The notes under the pieces were generated by a model that saw only the letters and a program-made list of their open reading frames with translations, did not search any database and had not been told where the DNA came from. The translations under genes and the position numbers were made by a program. A stretch of 64,000 bases of DNA from Xenorhabdus japonica (GTDB lineage Bacteria; Pseudomonadota; Gammaproteobacteria; Enterobacterales; Enterobacteriaceae): positions 1-64,000 of the forward strand of contig NZ_FOVO01000014.1 of NCBI RefSeq assembly GCF_900115195.1, in the 5' to 3' direction. This document shows, in pieces, positions 43,744 to 54,367 of the stretch. The stretch's first letter is position 1; each line of letters opens with the position of its first letter.

Positions 43744-44220
43744 ATGAAAAAATATCTATTTCCTTTAGCGGCGTTGATGGTATCGACTTCTGTTTTTGCG
43801 GATAAAAAACCTGTAGATGTAGCACCTTATCCTGCGGCTTCTGAGGGAATGATACGCAGTGTGATTGAACTTCCTCAGAAAGAGCATGAAAACAACTACA
43901 TGGTTGAGTTGATGATTGGCAAGGATATAAAAGTGGATTGTAACCATCATTGGTTTGGTGGCAGGTTGGAGACAAAAGTATTGGAAGGGTGGGGATATAA
44001 TTATTATGAGCTAAATAAAGTCTCTGGCCTCGTTTCAACAAAAATGGCATGTCCAAACAAGGAAAAAACGGTACGCTTTGTTCAGGTTAATTTAGGTAAA
44101 GATGCGGCTGTACGCTATAACAGCAAATTACCTATTGTGGTATATACACCAAATTCGATGACAGTCAAATATCGTATTTGGCAGGCATCGGATGAAGTAA
44201 AGGAAGCAGTAATTAAATAA
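43744..44220 (+). CDS. eco: Ecotin, periplasmic serine protease inhibitor
   Basis: A 158-residue protein with a signal peptide (cleavage after SVFA), then 'VAPYPAASEGMIRSVIELPQ' and 'RYNSKLPIVVYTP'. The reactive loop reads VSTKMACP, whereas E. coli has VSTMMACP, so the P1 residue is Lys instead of Met. The two Cys of the conserved disulfide (VDCNH and MACP) are present. Ecotin inhibits trypsin-fold proteases and can protect bacteria against host proteases. Lys at P1 should favour trypsin-like targets. A terminator follows. Confidence 0.93.
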   Translation: MKKYLFPLAALMVSTSVFADKKPVDVAPYPAASEGMIRSVIELPQKEHENNYMVELMIGKDIKVDCNHHWFGGRLETKVLEGWGYNYYELNKVSGLVSTKMACPNKEKTVRFVQVNLGKDAAVRYNSKLPIVVYTPNSMTVKYRIWQASDEVKEAVIK

Positions 44221-44523
44221 GTTATTGATTAGATAAATTAACAACCTGAGTTTTTCATATTAAACTCAGGCTGTTCTATTAATGAGTTTAGTACACTGTT
44301 TTTTATATTAATTTTTAAAAAATGGATATTCATTTCTTCGTTGCTTATTGTTAAGTTAACAATAAATAAATCTATAGTTAACCTATATACTTTAATTCAT
44401 ATGGATGATGTTTATTTCTCCTTTCTTTTCTATCAGTGATTCCTTGCCCATATTTAAAAATACTAACTAAACTGTTTTTAGATTTTTTTGCATTCATGCA
44501 AAAATCATTGAGGAATCAATGAA
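44221..44523. other. Spacer between ecotin and aqpZ remnant
   Basis: Apart from the terminator it is AT-rich with nothing recognisable. Confidence 0.5.
44244..44275 (+). terminator. Terminator after ecotin
   Basis: CCTGAGTTT / AAACTCAGG stem; only a weak T-stretch follows. Confidence 0.6.
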
Positions 44524-44697
44524 TGTTTAAAAAATTATCGGCAGAGTTCTTTGGTACTTTTTGGTTGGTATTCGGTGGATGTGGTAATGCTGTTTTCGCT
44601 GCGGCATTTCCACAGCCGAGGATTGGTTTTCTGGGGGTATCTCTGGTTTTTGGTTTAACAGTGGTAACGATGGCCTATGCTGTGGGGCATGGTTGAT
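44524..44697 (+). pseudogene. aqpZ: aqpZ 5' remnant (aquaporin Z)
   Basis: A 57-residue ORF: '[20 protein letters not shown]', '[20 protein letters not shown]', 'VGHG' and stop. E. coli AqpZ is collinear ([21 protein letters not shown]... AFAVGHISGGHFNPA). Homology ends just before the first NPA box, so no pore can form. The 3' end abuts the clpP-like remnant on the opposite strand, indicating a deletion joining two genes. Confidence 0.85.
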
Positions 44698-44912
44698 AGA
44701 TTGATTTGCTGCTCAGTCGGTTGATCCGATTACGGATTTTTAATATTTCTCTGGCTTCGATTTCGATATCTGAAGCATGTCCTTGAACACTCCCTAATGG
44801 TTGCCTCATCATAAAATTGTTATTTTTCAGTTGGTTGACCATTGATTTCCCCTGCGATAATGACATGGCATGACTTAATGAGCTGATTCTGAGTATATGG
44901 GTTTGTTGTCAT
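44675..44912 (-). pseudogene. ClpP-like protease remnant
   Basis: Two fragments on the minus strand. One starts at 44912 (MTTNPYTQNQLIKSCHVIIA, GEINGQPTEK, stop), like the beginning of a ClpP-like paralogue ('...RIIFLTGEIN'). The second, in another frame, holds 'MMRQPLGSVQGHASDIEIEA' and 'REILKIRNRINRL', the block after the catalytic Ser in ClpP ('MIHQPLGG.QGQASDIEI.A.EIL'). The middle with the catalytic Ser is deleted and the C-terminus is missing. Confidence 0.65.
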
Positions 44913-45358
44913 ATCTTTTTCGTGTTTGTTTGTAAATTTGTTATACATTATTTTTTCTCTCGTAATAAATAATGTTAGATATCTAAATAATATAGCTTTA
45001 AAAAATAATTTTTCTAAAAAACATGAACTTTATTTACCTTTTGTAACATCATCAAAAAAATTGAAATATTTTTTTAAAAAATTTAATTTTTTTATGAAAT
45101 TATAATGATATATATTCATATGCAGAATTTTTATGGTTATATAACACGTGTAACAAAATAAGATGAAATAAAAAAGCCTCAATGTATTTATAGTTAGGTT
45201 TGGTTGTGTGTTATTAATTTCTTTCTGTGATATTTTTTAGAATTTTTTGTTTTTATATCCAAAATCTTGTTGGTTGAAGTTTTATAAACAGCAATATTTA
45301 TATATTGCCAATTGTATTAATTAGCTTAGATGTAAATGTAATAAATTAGGAATGAATT
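44913..45358. other. AT-rich upstream region of the isonitrile cluster
   Basis: About 450 bases, strongly AT-rich, presumably holding the isnA promoter. No gene, riboswitch or clear operator was found. Confidence 0.5.
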
Positions 45359-46381
45359 ATGGAACGTTTTGACATAGAAGAAGTGTCTAGTAAAATTCTA
45401 GATGAGTTACTGCAATACCGACGTCGTTTCCCTGAATCTGAACATACACCTCAATATGAAGAGAAAAAGGTTTTAGAGGTTCAATTGCCACGTATTCGTG
45501 CATTTGTGGAACAAGGGAAACCTATTGAATGTATTTTGCCTGCATTTCCGACAAAATCACCAAACCCTAGAAAAGTATTGGGTAAGATGCCGGATATGGC
45601 AGAAAAATTATCACTGATTTTCCTAAACTCCCTTTGTCAGCGTATTCAGCTTTATTATCCACCTGGAGCAAATATTGTTATTTGTTCTGATGGACATGTT
45701 TTTAGTGATCTTATTAATGTTGATGATGAAACAATTACCCATTATCAATTAGAAATTGAAAAACTGTTGCATGAACTTGGCGCGACTCATCTGTCGGTTT
45801 TTAATCTTGGGAATGTTGAATCACTAACTCAATATACCAGTGATTACGATCGACTGCGTGAATTATTGGTTAGTCGCTATGCATCTTCAGTTGAGGAGAT
45901 CAAAGAAACACTCAAAGAAAGCGAAGATGGAGTTCGATTATATCGGGCGATTACTCGTTTCCTTTATGAAGATAGTTTATTACCAGAATACACAGGTTCG
46001 AAAAATGCGTTGCAAAAGGATGCACGTCAGCGCGCTGTCGGCGTTATCCAACGTAGCTGGGCGTGGGGTAATTTGCTGGCGGAGCAGTTCCCATTGGCGA
46101 TCCGTCTTTCTATTCATCCACAGCCCGTCGACAGTATCAAAATTGGTATTCATATGATGCCGACCCGGGATGATTGGTTGACGCCGTGGCATGGTGTGGC
46201 TGCCAATATTAATGGTCAGTTTGTGTTGATGAAAAGTGATGAAGTGAAAAAAATGAATGGAAAGCTAATCGAAATTCGGGGTATTCCAAGTCATTACTTG
46301 ATTGAAACATTATCTGAAGAAAAACTGTTTGAAGAAAACCCGCAAACAGAATTCCAGACGACAGCAGCACAAGCAGAATAA
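45359..46381 (+). CDS. isnA: Isonitrile synthase (IsnA/PvcA family)
   Basis: A 340-residue protein. '[20 protein letters not shown]' and '[20 protein letters not shown]' are hallmarks of PvcA/IsnA enzymes, which build an isonitrile on tyrosine or tryptophan with ribulose-5-phosphate carbon. '[18 protein letters not shown]' near the C-terminus also fits. With isnB and a glycosyltransferase it forms the three-gene cluster described for rhabduscin in Xenorhabdus and Photorhabdus, which here means the tyrosine-type substrate is probable. AGGAAT precedes the ATG. Confidence 0.92.
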   Translation: MERFDIEEVSSKILDELLQYRRRFPESEHTPQYEEKKVLEVQLPRIRAFVEQGKPIECILPAFPTKSPNPRKVLGKMPDMAEKLSLIFLNSLCQRIQLYYPPGANIVICSDGHVFSDLINVDDETITHYQLEIEKLLHELGATHLSVFNLGNVESLTQYTSDYDRLRELLVSRYASSVEEIKETLKESEDGVRLYRAITRFLYEDSLLPEYTGSKNALQKDARQRAVGVIQRSWAWGNLLAEQFPLAIRLSIHPQPVDSIKIGIHMMPTRDDWLTPWHGVAANINGQFVLMKSDEVKKMNGKLIEIRGIPSHYLIETLSEEKLFEENPQTEFQTTAAQAE

Positions 46382-46401
46382 CTCAGTGGCATAGTGCATT
46401 T

Positions 46402-47286
46402 TTGAGGGAAAAAATCATGAATACATATGAACTTGATTGTCATATAGAGTTGGTGAAACCTTTCGGAGTATTTATTACGCCTAAGCATCCTGATCAGGAT
46501 ATTACCACACTGTCAATTGATGCCTTGCGTGAACTGGCTCGTACTCATCTGCTGGTTGTATTACGTGGCTTTCGCTCCGGCTTTACGGATAAAGAAAAAT
46601 TGACGGAATATTCCAATCGCTGGGGTGAAATCATGATGTGGCCATTTGGTACTGTATTGGATGTCATGGAGCATCCCGAACCATCTGACCATGTTCTGGA
46701 CAGTAGTAATGTACCGTTGCATTGGGATGGAATGTATCGAGAGACGATCCCTGAATTTCAGATATTTCACTGTGTTTCTGCTCCCGAAGCTGCTCAGGGA
46801 GGACGTACTACATTTGTCAACACTGAACAATTGATTATCGATGCCAGTGATGACGAGCGCAATACATGGAAGAATACCACCATTACTTACCGCACAAGCC
46901 GAGTGACACACTATGGTGGTGAAGTTGTTTCACCGTTGGTTTGTCTGCATCCCGACGGTAAAAAGTGGGTGATGCGTTACAATGAGCCGATGGGAAAAGA
47001 AGATACGAAGTATGCTGATCATCACTCTTTGAAGATAGACGGAATATCACAGGAAGAGCAACAGACACTTGAGGAAACATTGTATAACCGGTTGTATGAT
47101 CCGCGTTATTTTTATGCTCATCAATGGCAGTCTGGAGACATCGCGATTTGCGATAACTTCACTTTATTACATGGACGTGAGGCCTTTATTTCCCATTCTC
47201 CTCGCCATATTCAGCGGGTTCATATCCATGGTATGCCTGTGTGTGAAAATCACAGCTTTCGCACTATTTCTGTTTCCGGTTCCTGA
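46402..47286 (+). CDS. isnB: Fe(II)/2-oxoglutarate oxygenase (IsnB/PvcB family)
   Basis: A 294-residue TauD/PvcB-type oxygenase; start 46402 or the ATG at 46417 (MNTYELD), the latter having GAGGGAAAA upstream. The iron facial triad is in '[10 protein letters not shown]' (His-x-Asp) and the distal His in '[10 protein letters not shown]'; the Arg for 2-oxoglutarate is in '[12 protein letters not shown]'. It desaturates the isonitrile intermediate to the vinyl form, with loss of carboxylate. It lies 20 bases after isnA. Confidence 0.92.
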   Translation: MREKIMNTYELDCHIELVKPFGVFITPKHPDQDITTLSIDALRELARTHLLVVLRGFRSGFTDKEKLTEYSNRWGEIMMWPFGTVLDVMEHPEPSDHVLDSSNVPLHWDGMYRETIPEFQIFHCVSAPEAAQGGRTTFVNTEQLIIDASDDERNTWKNTTITYRTSRVTHYGGEVVSPLVCLHPDGKKWVMRYNEPMGKEDTKYADHHSLKIDGISQEEQQTLEETLYNRLYDPRYFYAHQWQSGDIAICDNFTLLHGREAFISHSPRHIQRVHIHGMPVCENHSFRTISVSGS

Positions 47287-47320
47287 TTGAGTAGAAGTTG
47301 TCTTGAAGGAGGTTTGATTA

Positions 47321-48598
47321 ATGTCTCGTATTGTTTTAGCTACTGTTGCAACTCCTGGTCATGTTTTTCCAATCTTCACTATTGCGGAACATTTAATAGG
47401 GCAGGGACATGATATCACGATATTCAGTGGAGCCCTTTTTCAACAGCAAACGGAAGCGTTGGGAGCTACTTTTGTTCCCTTCGATAAGCAAGTGGATGTT
47501 GATTACCGCTATCTTGAAAAATACTTTCCTGAACGGGCAGAATATCCGCCGGGAAATACCCAGATGGCGCTGTCGTTAAGGCGGTTTTTTGCTACCCCTA
47601 TTCCCGTATTATCGAAGCAGTTGATGCAAGTACTCGAAGAGAGACAAGCTGATCTTCTGATTATCGACAATACTTTTTATTCAGCGTTGCCGCTATTGCA
47701 GAAACCGGCTGATGAACGTATTCCTGTCATTGCTATTGGTGTTAGTCCGCTGCCGTGGTCATCAAGGGATACCATATTCTGGGGACCTAGAATTCCACCT
47801 GAATTATTGCCTGCTGATTTAACACGTGAGCAATTAGTGGATGAGGAGACGCATCAATTAATCGAGCTGGTCAGGGAAGCATTCAATCAGTCGCTTGCTG
47901 CCGTGGATTGTGCACCACTGACTGGGGACCATAACGATGTTTTGATGAGCGGAGTTGATCGTTACTTGCAACTGGCAACACAATCATTTGAATTTCCACG
48001 TGATGATTTACCTGAGACGGTGGATTTTATCGGATCATTGCCAGTGAAAGTGAAAGATGATGAAACGCAAATCAGTTGGCCGGATGAAAACCTGCCGTTG
48101 ATCTTGGTGACCCAGGGAACACTGGCTAATATTGATTTTAGTCAGTTGATATTGCCGACTTTACGTGCGTTGGCAACTTTGCCGGTTCGGGTATTGGCAA
48201 TTACAGGCGGCCGTTCTATTGATGCTTTGGGAGAAGAAATTCCAGAGAATGCCAGAGTGGTCGAGTATCTCAATTTTGAACACTGGCTTCCTCGCACATC
48301 AATTTTTATTACTAATGGTGGTTATGGTTCGCTGAATTCTGCCATTCGTCATGGTGTACCTTTGGTGGTCGCGGGAACGGGAGATGGTAAATTGGAAGCT
48401 GTCGCTCGTGTTATCTGGTCACGTTGTGGTATCAGCCTGCATACTGATACACCGAGTGAACAGCAATTATACAAAGCAGTGACAAGGATATTATCTTCCC
48501 CGATATGGCACCAGCAGTCACAAATCATTAAGGCAGATTATGATGCCCATAATGCTTTGGCATCAATAACACGTCACATTAACGAATTGATTGCTTAA
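47321..48598 (+). CDS. Glycosyltransferase of the rhabduscin-type cluster
   Basis: A 425-residue GT1/MGT-like enzyme. 'LATVATPGHVFPIFTIAEHL' is the acceptor-side N-terminus; 'VTQGTLANIDFSQLILPTLR' and 'FITNGGYGSLNSAIRHGVPL' form the nucleotide-sugar binding C-domain. In the known cluster this enzyme attaches an amidosugar to the vinyl isonitrile. It lies 34 bases after isnB with AAGGAGG, so all three are one operon. Full length. Confidence 0.88.
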   Translation: MSRIVLATVATPGHVFPIFTIAEHLIGQGHDITIFSGALFQQQTEALGATFVPFDKQVDVDYRYLEKYFPERAEYPPGNTQMALSLRRFFATPIPVLSKQLMQVLEERQADLLIIDNTFYSALPLLQKPADERIPVIAIGVSPLPWSSRDTIFWGPRIPPELLPADLTREQLVDEETHQLIELVREAFNQSLAAVDCAPLTGDHNDVLMSGVDRYLQLATQSFEFPRDDLPETVDFIGSLPVKVKDDETQISWPDENLPLILVTQGTLANIDFSQLILPTLRALATLPVRVLAITGGRSIDALGEEIPENARVVEYLNFEHWLPRTSIFITNGGYGSLNSAIRHGVPLVVAGTGDGKLEAVARVIWSRCGISLHTDTPSEQQLYKAVTRILSSPIWHQQSQIIKADYDAHNALASITRHINELIA

Positions 48599-48706
48599 GT
48601 AATATTATTTCTATCCGGCAGATTTGGAATTGCAGAACGGTTAACAAATTAGTCATTCAAAAGATAGAGATGATAGAAGGCTATAAAAATAGAAGGTTGT
48701 GAAAAT

Positions 48707-48739
48707 AAAACGCGGTATGGTTTCTTGCCGCGTTTTTTA
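48707..48739. terminator. Bidirectional terminator, isonitrile operon / yceI
   Basis: AACGCGG / CCGCGTT stem with TTTTTTATT on the plus side and TTTTATTTT on the minus side. Confidence 0.8.
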
Positions 48740-48788
48740 TTAAAAAGTAATCGCTTAAATTAATATTAAAACGTTATCAGGAGGAAAA

Positions 48789-49415
48789 TCAGGCTTTTTC
48801 CCGTACCCCTTCAACAGAAATGATCAACTCGACTTCCTGAGATTTTGGCCCTAAATCACTTTTAATCTTAAAATCTTTCAATTTGATTTTTCCATTGGCC
48901 TCAAAGCCTGCGCGATATCCGCCCCACGGATCTTTGCCTTCTCCCATTAATTTGGCGTTCAATGCCACGGGCTTGGTGACACCATTTAATGTTAGATCAC
49001 CAACGATGGTGTAATTTTCCCTTGTTTTTTTGACTTCGGTTGAAATGAATTTAGCTTCTGGATATTTTGCTGTATTCAAAAAATCGGCACTGCGTAGATG
49101 CTTGTCACGCTCAGCATGGTTGGTATCGACACTATTTGTTTTAATATTGACATTGACTTTATCTGTAGCGGGATTTTGTGCATCGAACGTGAAGTTGCCG
49201 TCAAATTTCTTGAAGCCCCCGTAAAGCCAGCTCATACCCAAATGTTGGATACGAAATTCAATAAAGGCGTGTTGACCTGCCGTGTCAAATGTATAGTTGG
49301 CAGCCATTGCTGAGCCAGTACCCATCAATAACATGCCTGCGGTCAGGCTGATTATTGACTTCTTAAGCCATTTCTTTTTAAATATGGTCTTTTTAAATAT
49401 AGTATTTTCAAACAT
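48789..49415 (-). CDS. yceI: YceI-family periplasmic protein
   Basis: A 208-residue protein with a signal peptide (cleavage after GSAMA) followed by the lipocalin-like YceI domain: '[20 protein letters not shown]', '[20 protein letters not shown]' and '[19 protein letters not shown]'. The family binds polyprenoids in some members. The N-terminus before the signal region has a duplicated IFKK ([14 protein letters not shown]) from a 15-base repeat. It follows the cytochrome b561 gene by 19 bases, the usual yceJ-yceI pair. Confidence 0.9.
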   Translation of the reverse strand: MFENTIFKKTIFKKKWLKKSIISLTAGMLLMGTGSAMAANYTFDTAGQHAFIEFRIQHLGMSWLYGGFKKFDGNFTFDAQNPATDKVNVNIKTNSVDTNHAERDKHLRSADFLNTAKYPEAKFISTEVKKTRENYTIVGDLTLNGVTKPVALNAKLMGEGKDPWGGYRAGFEANGKIKLKDFKIKSDLGPKSQEVELIISVEGVREKA

Positions 49416-49434
49416 AAGAGTAATTCTCCAGAAA

Positions 49435-49995
49435 TTATTTTATATCGGGATTGAAACCAAACATTCTTTTTAGGGTGATATCACGGTCGATAAAATGGTG
49501 TTTTAGTGCAGCGAGACCATGCAGCAGAGAGAGCACCATTGCAATCCAAGCAAAATAAAGATGGATAATACCGGCTGTATCAGCTTGAATTCCTTGTTCA
49601 GTCAAGGTTGCGGGAACATCAAACCATCCAAAAACACTGATGGAATCACCATCCGCAGTAGAAATCAGATATCCGCTGGCTAAGATGCCAAATAGAACGA
49701 TATACAGTGTGAAATGTGCTAGTTTTGAACTGATGCGTGTAAATTGACTGTAGCTTGCCAATGGTTTTGGTGGTGGAGAAATAAATCGCCATATAAGGCG
49801 AATAACTATGACAATGAAGATTAATATACCGATGCTTTTATGCAGCTCCGGTGCGCGATGATACCAAGCATCATAATAACTTAATGTCACCATCCACAAT
49901 CCAAGGGCAAACATCCCGTAAACGGCAAGGGCTACTAGCCAATGGATTAAAATAGAAATATGTCCAAAGCGTGTGGAAGTATTTTTTAGCAGCAT
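49435..49995 (-). CDS. Cytochrome b561 (YceJ-like)
   Basis: A 186-residue polytopic membrane protein with four hydrophobic segments and haem-ligand His residues in '[17 protein letters not shown]', '[15 protein letters not shown]' and '[20 protein letters not shown]'. Transfers electrons between quinone and periplasmic acceptors. It is the first gene of the pair with yceI. Confidence 0.88.
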   Translation of the reverse strand: MLLKNTSTRFGHISILIHWLVALAVYGMFALGLWMVTLSYYDAWYHRAPELHKSIGILIFIVIVIRLIWRFISPPPKPLASYSQFTRISSKLAHFTLYIVLFGILASGYLISTADGDSISVFGWFDVPATLTEQGIQADTAGIIHLYFAWIAMVLSLLHGLAALKHHFIDRDITLKRMFGFNPDIK

Positions 49996-50870
49996 ACTGT
50001 TTCCTTATTTTTGATCACTTATATCCAATCGATTTCAGGTTGAAGTATAGTCAACAAGTCAGCAACTTGAAAAACGGATATAAAGCGTACTGGCAGCCCT
50101 AAAGTGTCATAAACATTAATGAGAAAGTTAGAACATTATAGTAGATAAAAATTAAATTTTATTTTTATAAATCTCAAACAAATAATTTGTTTGAGAATAT
50201 CAAAATTTGTCAATAATAAGATGGAATGGTAATGTTTTAGGTAAAATAAAGAAAATAAGATAGATTGTTATATTCTTTTTGGTTATTTTATTATAACCAA
50301 TTATTTGTGGTTTTTTATTGGCTGAGTTTTTTATCTTAGTTGCTGTTTTAGTATGAAAGGATCAATATTAAAAGATTAATTTTATTGTCTATCTCTTTTT
50401 TCTTATTATGAGATGAGATGTTTTATTGTTTTTTATACAGTCACATCATTTATCACAATATGATTTATAATTACAGAGAGAAAGGTGATGTATACGTTGT
50501 GGATAGCCAATAAAAACTATTCTTCTCTTCTTGGTCACTGCGTCCGTGGATTTTGCTCAAGGCATTGGATATTCCTTTTAACTTTCTGATTGTTAACTTT
50601 CTGATTAGGATAAAAAAAGCTCCGTGTAGGAAACGGAGCAATAAGGGGTAAAATGAGCTGGAAAAATGTAGTACATTACTATAATAACTCAACGACATTA
50701 AATATTGATTAAACGAAAGAGAACTTCATAGAAAAATATCTGTATTCAATAGGTTATCCCATATTTGAGATTTTCCCTGCCAGTATAACTAGCATTTTTT
50801 GATGAATATAAACAATGGATAGTCAGAATTATAAATTCTGATTTAGAAGTGTTTTTGATTCAGGAAAGCT
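49996..50870. other. 0.9-kb spacer between cytochrome b561 and prpE
   Basis: AT-rich; it holds the cytochrome promoter side and the prp terminator. No gene was supported; a 75-codon minus ORF at 50471-50698 spans the terminator and is rejected. Confidence 0.5.
50612..50641 (-). terminator. Terminator of the prp operon
   Basis: GCTCCGT / ACGGAGC stem; on the minus strand followed by TTTTTTT. It lies about 230 bases beyond the prpE stop. Confidence 0.8.
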
Positions 50871-52757
50871 TTAATGGGAAATTGCATCTTTAATAACCTC
50901 CAGTGAGGTAGGGTTCTCAATCAGGGCAATATCGCTGGGTTCACGACCTTCACAAATGGCCTGCATAGTACGGCGCAACATTTTTCCTGAACGGGTTTTC
51001 GGTAATTGTGTCACAAAATAGACCCGTGCCGGACGGCCAACGCTGCCGATTTTCTTATCCACTAATTCCATCAACGCTTTTTCCAATACAGCAAAATGGT
51101 CAGCACACTGGATTTCCCGTCCTTCTTTGAGAACAGCAAAAGCAACGGCTGCCTGTCCTCTTACTTCATCTTTGATACCAATGACGGCAACTTCGGCCAC
51201 ATCTTCATGGCTGGCAATGCACTCTTCGATTTCCCGTGTCCCTAAGCGGTGACCAGAAACGTTAATCACATCATCTGAACGTCCCAGAATAAAATAGTAA
51301 CCGTCGCTGTCACGGAGCCCCCAGTCGAAAGTCGAGTACACTTGCTGGTCAAAGTGTCGCCAGTAAGTATTGATAAAACGGGTATCGTCGCCATAAATAG
51401 TCTGGATGCAACCGGGAGGCAAAGGGCCTTTGATGGTCAGCATTCCTTTCTCATTAGCGTCGCATTCCTGACCAGTCAGTTCGTTGATCAGTTTGACGTT
51501 AAAACCATACATAGGAAAACCTGTGCTACCAAAACGGTTTGGCCTGTCATCCAAACTCCGTGCAATCGCCATAATTGGCCAGCCTGTTTCAGTTTGCCAG
51601 TAGTTATCAACCACAGGCACATTAATGGCTTCGGCAATCCAACGGGCGGTATGCTCATCAAGAGGCTCTCCTGCTAAATAGAGCGCTTCAAGTGATGAGA
51701 TATCATATTTGGCGATGCAATCCGTAGGATATTTTTTCAGGACGCGGATTGCTGTAGGGGCTGAAAACATTCTGGTGACACGATATTTTTCGACAATCTG
51801 CCACCAAATACCAGCGTCCGGGCGTATCGGAAGTCCTTCATACATGACGGTTGCCATGCCGGCAATCAACGGAGCATAGATAATATAAGAGTGTCCGACA
51901 ACCCAACCGATATCCGATGTACAAAAGAAAATGCCACCGGCCTTACCACCAAAAATAACGTCCATTGATGTTGCCAGCGCCACAGCATAACCACCGACAT
52001 CTCTCTGAACACCTTTCGGTGTGCCGGTTGTGCCTGATGTATAGAGCACGCAGGAGATTTCATTGGATTCAAGCCATGTAACGGGCACTTCCGCATCAAG
52101 ATGTTTCTGCCGTAATGTAGCGAAATCTACATCTCGGCCGTTCATCCAATTAATATCAGCCAGCCCGCGATCTAACATTAAAACATGGCGTGGTGTGTGT
52201 TTGGCCAGCTCAATGGCTTCATCCAGCAGAGGTTTATAGGGAATGATTTTGCCCCCACGTGAGCCAGCATCCGCAGAGACGACTAAAACCGGTTCGGCGT
52301 TATCTAATCGTGTGGCGAGACTGTGGGAAGCAAAACCACCAAATACCACTGAGTGGATCGCGCCAATACGGGCGCAGGCCAGTAAAATAAACAGAGCTTC
52401 AGCCACCATTGGCATATAAACAATAACGCGGTCGCCTTTTTTCACGCCGAGGAACAACATCATAGCGGCAGCTCTATTCACTTCTTGATGTAATTCTTTA
52501 TAGGTGAAAACGCGCTCACTGTTAGTTTCCGTTGAAATGGCAATCAGTGCCTTGGTGTTGGGTTGGCTTTCCAGCCAGCGATCCAGTGCGTTGTAACAAA
52601 GATTGGTTTTTCCTCCACAAAACCAACGGGCAAAGGGTGGGTTACTATGATCCAGCGTCTGTTCAAAAGGCTGTTGCCAGTGTATCCGTTTGGCTTGCTC
52701 AGCCCAAAAAGCATTGGGATCATCAATCGAATGCTGATAGAAATCTTGGAATGACAT
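50871..52757 (-). CDS. prpE: Propionyl-CoA synthetase
   Basis: A 628-residue AMP-forming ligase that activates propionate. Whole-length similarity to E. coli PrpE: 'NPPFARWFCGGKTNLCYNAL', 'YTSGTTGTPKGVQRDVGGYA', 'IFFCTSDIGWVVGHSYI' and the catalytic Lys in 'LPKTRSGKMLRR'. The start at 52757 (MSFQDFYQ) matches E. coli (MSFSEFYQ). It is last in prpBCDE. Confidence 0.95.
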   Translation of the reverse strand: MSFQDFYQHSIDDPNAFWAEQAKRIHWQQPFEQTLDHSNPPFARWFCGGKTNLCYNALDRWLESQPNTKALIAISTETNSERVFTYKELHQEVNRAAAMMLFLGVKKGDRVIVYMPMVAEALFILLACARIGAIHSVVFGGFASHSLATRLDNAEPVLVVSADAGSRGGKIIPYKPLLDEAIELAKHTPRHVLMLDRGLADINWMNGRDVDFATLRQKHLDAEVPVTWLESNEISCVLYTSGTTGTPKGVQRDVGGYAVALATSMDVIFGGKAGGIFFCTSDIGWVVGHSYIIYAPLIAGMATVMYEGLPIRPDAGIWWQIVEKYRVTRMFSAPTAIRVLKKYPTDCIAKYDISSLEALYLAGEPLDEHTARWIAEAINVPVVDNYWQTETGWPIMAIARSLDDRPNRFGSTGFPMYGFNVKLINELTGQECDANEKGMLTIKGPLPPGCIQTIYGDDTRFINTYWRHFDQQVYSTFDWGLRDSDGYYFILGRSDDVINVSGHRLGTREIEECIASHEDVAEVAVIGIKDEVRGQAAVAFAVLKEGREIQCADHFAVLEKALMELVDKKIGSVGRPARVYFVTQLPKTRSGKMLRRTMQAICEGREPSDIALIENPTSLEVIKDAISH

Positions 52758-52880
52758 AATCTCTCCTAGCATATGCAGATGAGAGGCGACGTCTGGAATC
52801 AGAGCCGCCGATAGCGATGTCTTTCATCTTTCAAGCCAACGCTTGGTTAGCGGTGGCTTGAAATCGATTGGGTATATAGA

Positions 52881-54338
52881 TTATATAACGTACAAATCGA
52901 GGTATTCGTTTACGGGAATATTTTTCAATGACATTAGGTCAAGAGATTTTTCCAGAATGCTTTGTTGTTGGTCTTGCGGGAAACAACGCGCCAGATTGAT
53001 CCTGAATTTTTCTTCTAATAGCGGAATACCATCTTTACGGCGGCGAGCGTGCCCAATCGGGAACTCAACTTTGACTTCATCCAGTTGCGTGCCATCGGTA
53101 AAGACCAGAGTCAGCGCATTGGCAATAGAGCGTTTTTCAGGATCATGATAATCACGGGTGAAATCGGCATCTTCGATACAGACTATTTTTTCCCGTAAAG
53201 CATCAATACGTGGATCGGCAGCGATATCATCTTCATAATCCGCAGCCGTCAGGCGACCGAAAATCAATGGGATGGCGACCATATATTGAATGCAGTGATC
53301 CCTGTCAGCAGGATTATTCAATGGCCCCTGTTTATCAATAATTCTGATACAGGCTTCATGGGTACGGATAGTGATTCGGGCAATATCTTCAATTCGTTTG
53401 CCGTGCTCTTTCAGTTGTTGATGCAGGAACATTGCCGCTTCTACAGCGGATTGTGAGTGGAATTCAGCCGGGAAAGAGATTTTAAACAGCACATTTTCCA
53501 TTACGTAAGAGCCATAAGGGCGCTGGAATTTGAATGGTTGGCGATTGAACAGAACATCATAAAATCCCCAATTCTTGGCGGTCAATACAGAGGGATATCC
53601 CATCTCACCTTTTTGAGCTATCAATGCCAGACGCACCGCGCGGGAGGTTGCATCCCCCGCAGCCCAAGATTTGCGAGAGCCGGTGTTGGGAGCATGACGA
53701 TAGGTTCTCAGGGATTGACCGTCAACCCAAGCTAATGAAACCGCACTCAATATTTCTTCACGTTTCAGCCCCAACATTTGAGCAACAACCGCCGTGGAAG
53801 CCACTTTTACCAGAACAACGTGATCCAATCCGACTTTATTAAAGGCGTTTTCTAATGCCAGGCAGCCTTGAATTTCATGCGCCTTAATCATCGCTGTCAG
53901 AACATCCCACATGATTAGCGGTTTTCCCCCACGGGCAATCGCATTTCTTGACAGCCAGTCAGCAGTGGCAAGTATGCCTCCCAGATTATCAGAGGGATGT
54001 CCCCATTCAGCCGCCAGCCAAGTGTCATTGAAATCAAGCCAGCGAATCATTGCACCAATGTTGAATGCAGCCTGAATGGGATCAAGCTGGAATTGGGTTC
54101 CCGGCACGCGCGCTCCATTGGGCACGGTTGTTCCCGGCACAATTGGCCCTAATAATTTTGTGCAGGCGGGATATTCCAGCGCTTCCAACCCGCAGCCCAA
54201 GGTGTCTATCAGGCAATGGTGAGCCGTGGTGTAAGCAATTGGGGAGGTTATAGTGTAGTCCATGACATAATCCACAATATCCACAATCACCTGATCGTAA
54301 TCAGGGCGGTTGTTAACAACAGAGGTAGACATAATCAA
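52881..54338 (-). CDS. prpD: 2-Methylcitrate dehydratase
   Basis: A 485-residue MmgE/PrpD-family enzyme that dehydrates 2-methylcitrate. '[20 protein letters not shown]', '[20 protein letters not shown]' and '[19 protein letters not shown]' are PrpD blocks. A second ATG two codons in (54332) is equally likely the start. 29 bases after prpC. Confidence 0.95.
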   Translation of the reverse strand: MIMSTSVVNNRPDYDQVIVDIVDYVMDYTITSPIAYTTAHHCLIDTLGCGLEALEYPACTKLLGPIVPGTTVPNGARVPGTQFQLDPIQAAFNIGAMIRWLDFNDTWLAAEWGHPSDNLGGILATADWLSRNAIARGGKPLIMWDVLTAMIKAHEIQGCLALENAFNKVGLDHVVLVKVASTAVVAQMLGLKREEILSAVSLAWVDGQSLRTYRHAPNTGSRKSWAAGDATSRAVRLALIAQKGEMGYPSVLTAKNWGFYDVLFNRQPFKFQRPYGSYVMENVLFKISFPAEFHSQSAVEAAMFLHQQLKEHGKRIEDIARITIRTHEACIRIIDKQGPLNNPADRDHCIQYMVAIPLIFGRLTAADYEDDIAADPRIDALREKIVCIEDADFTRDYHDPEKRSIANALTLVFTDGTQLDEVKVEFPIGHARRRKDGIPLLEEKFRINLARCFPQDQQQSILEKSLDLMSLKNIPVNEYLDLYVI

Positions 54339-54367
54339 TCCTTAAATCGTGTTATGTGTAAATCGGG

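Noticed and set aside
50471-50698. 75-codon minus ORF after prpE
   Set aside because: It contains the prp terminator and has no ribosome binding site or known motif.
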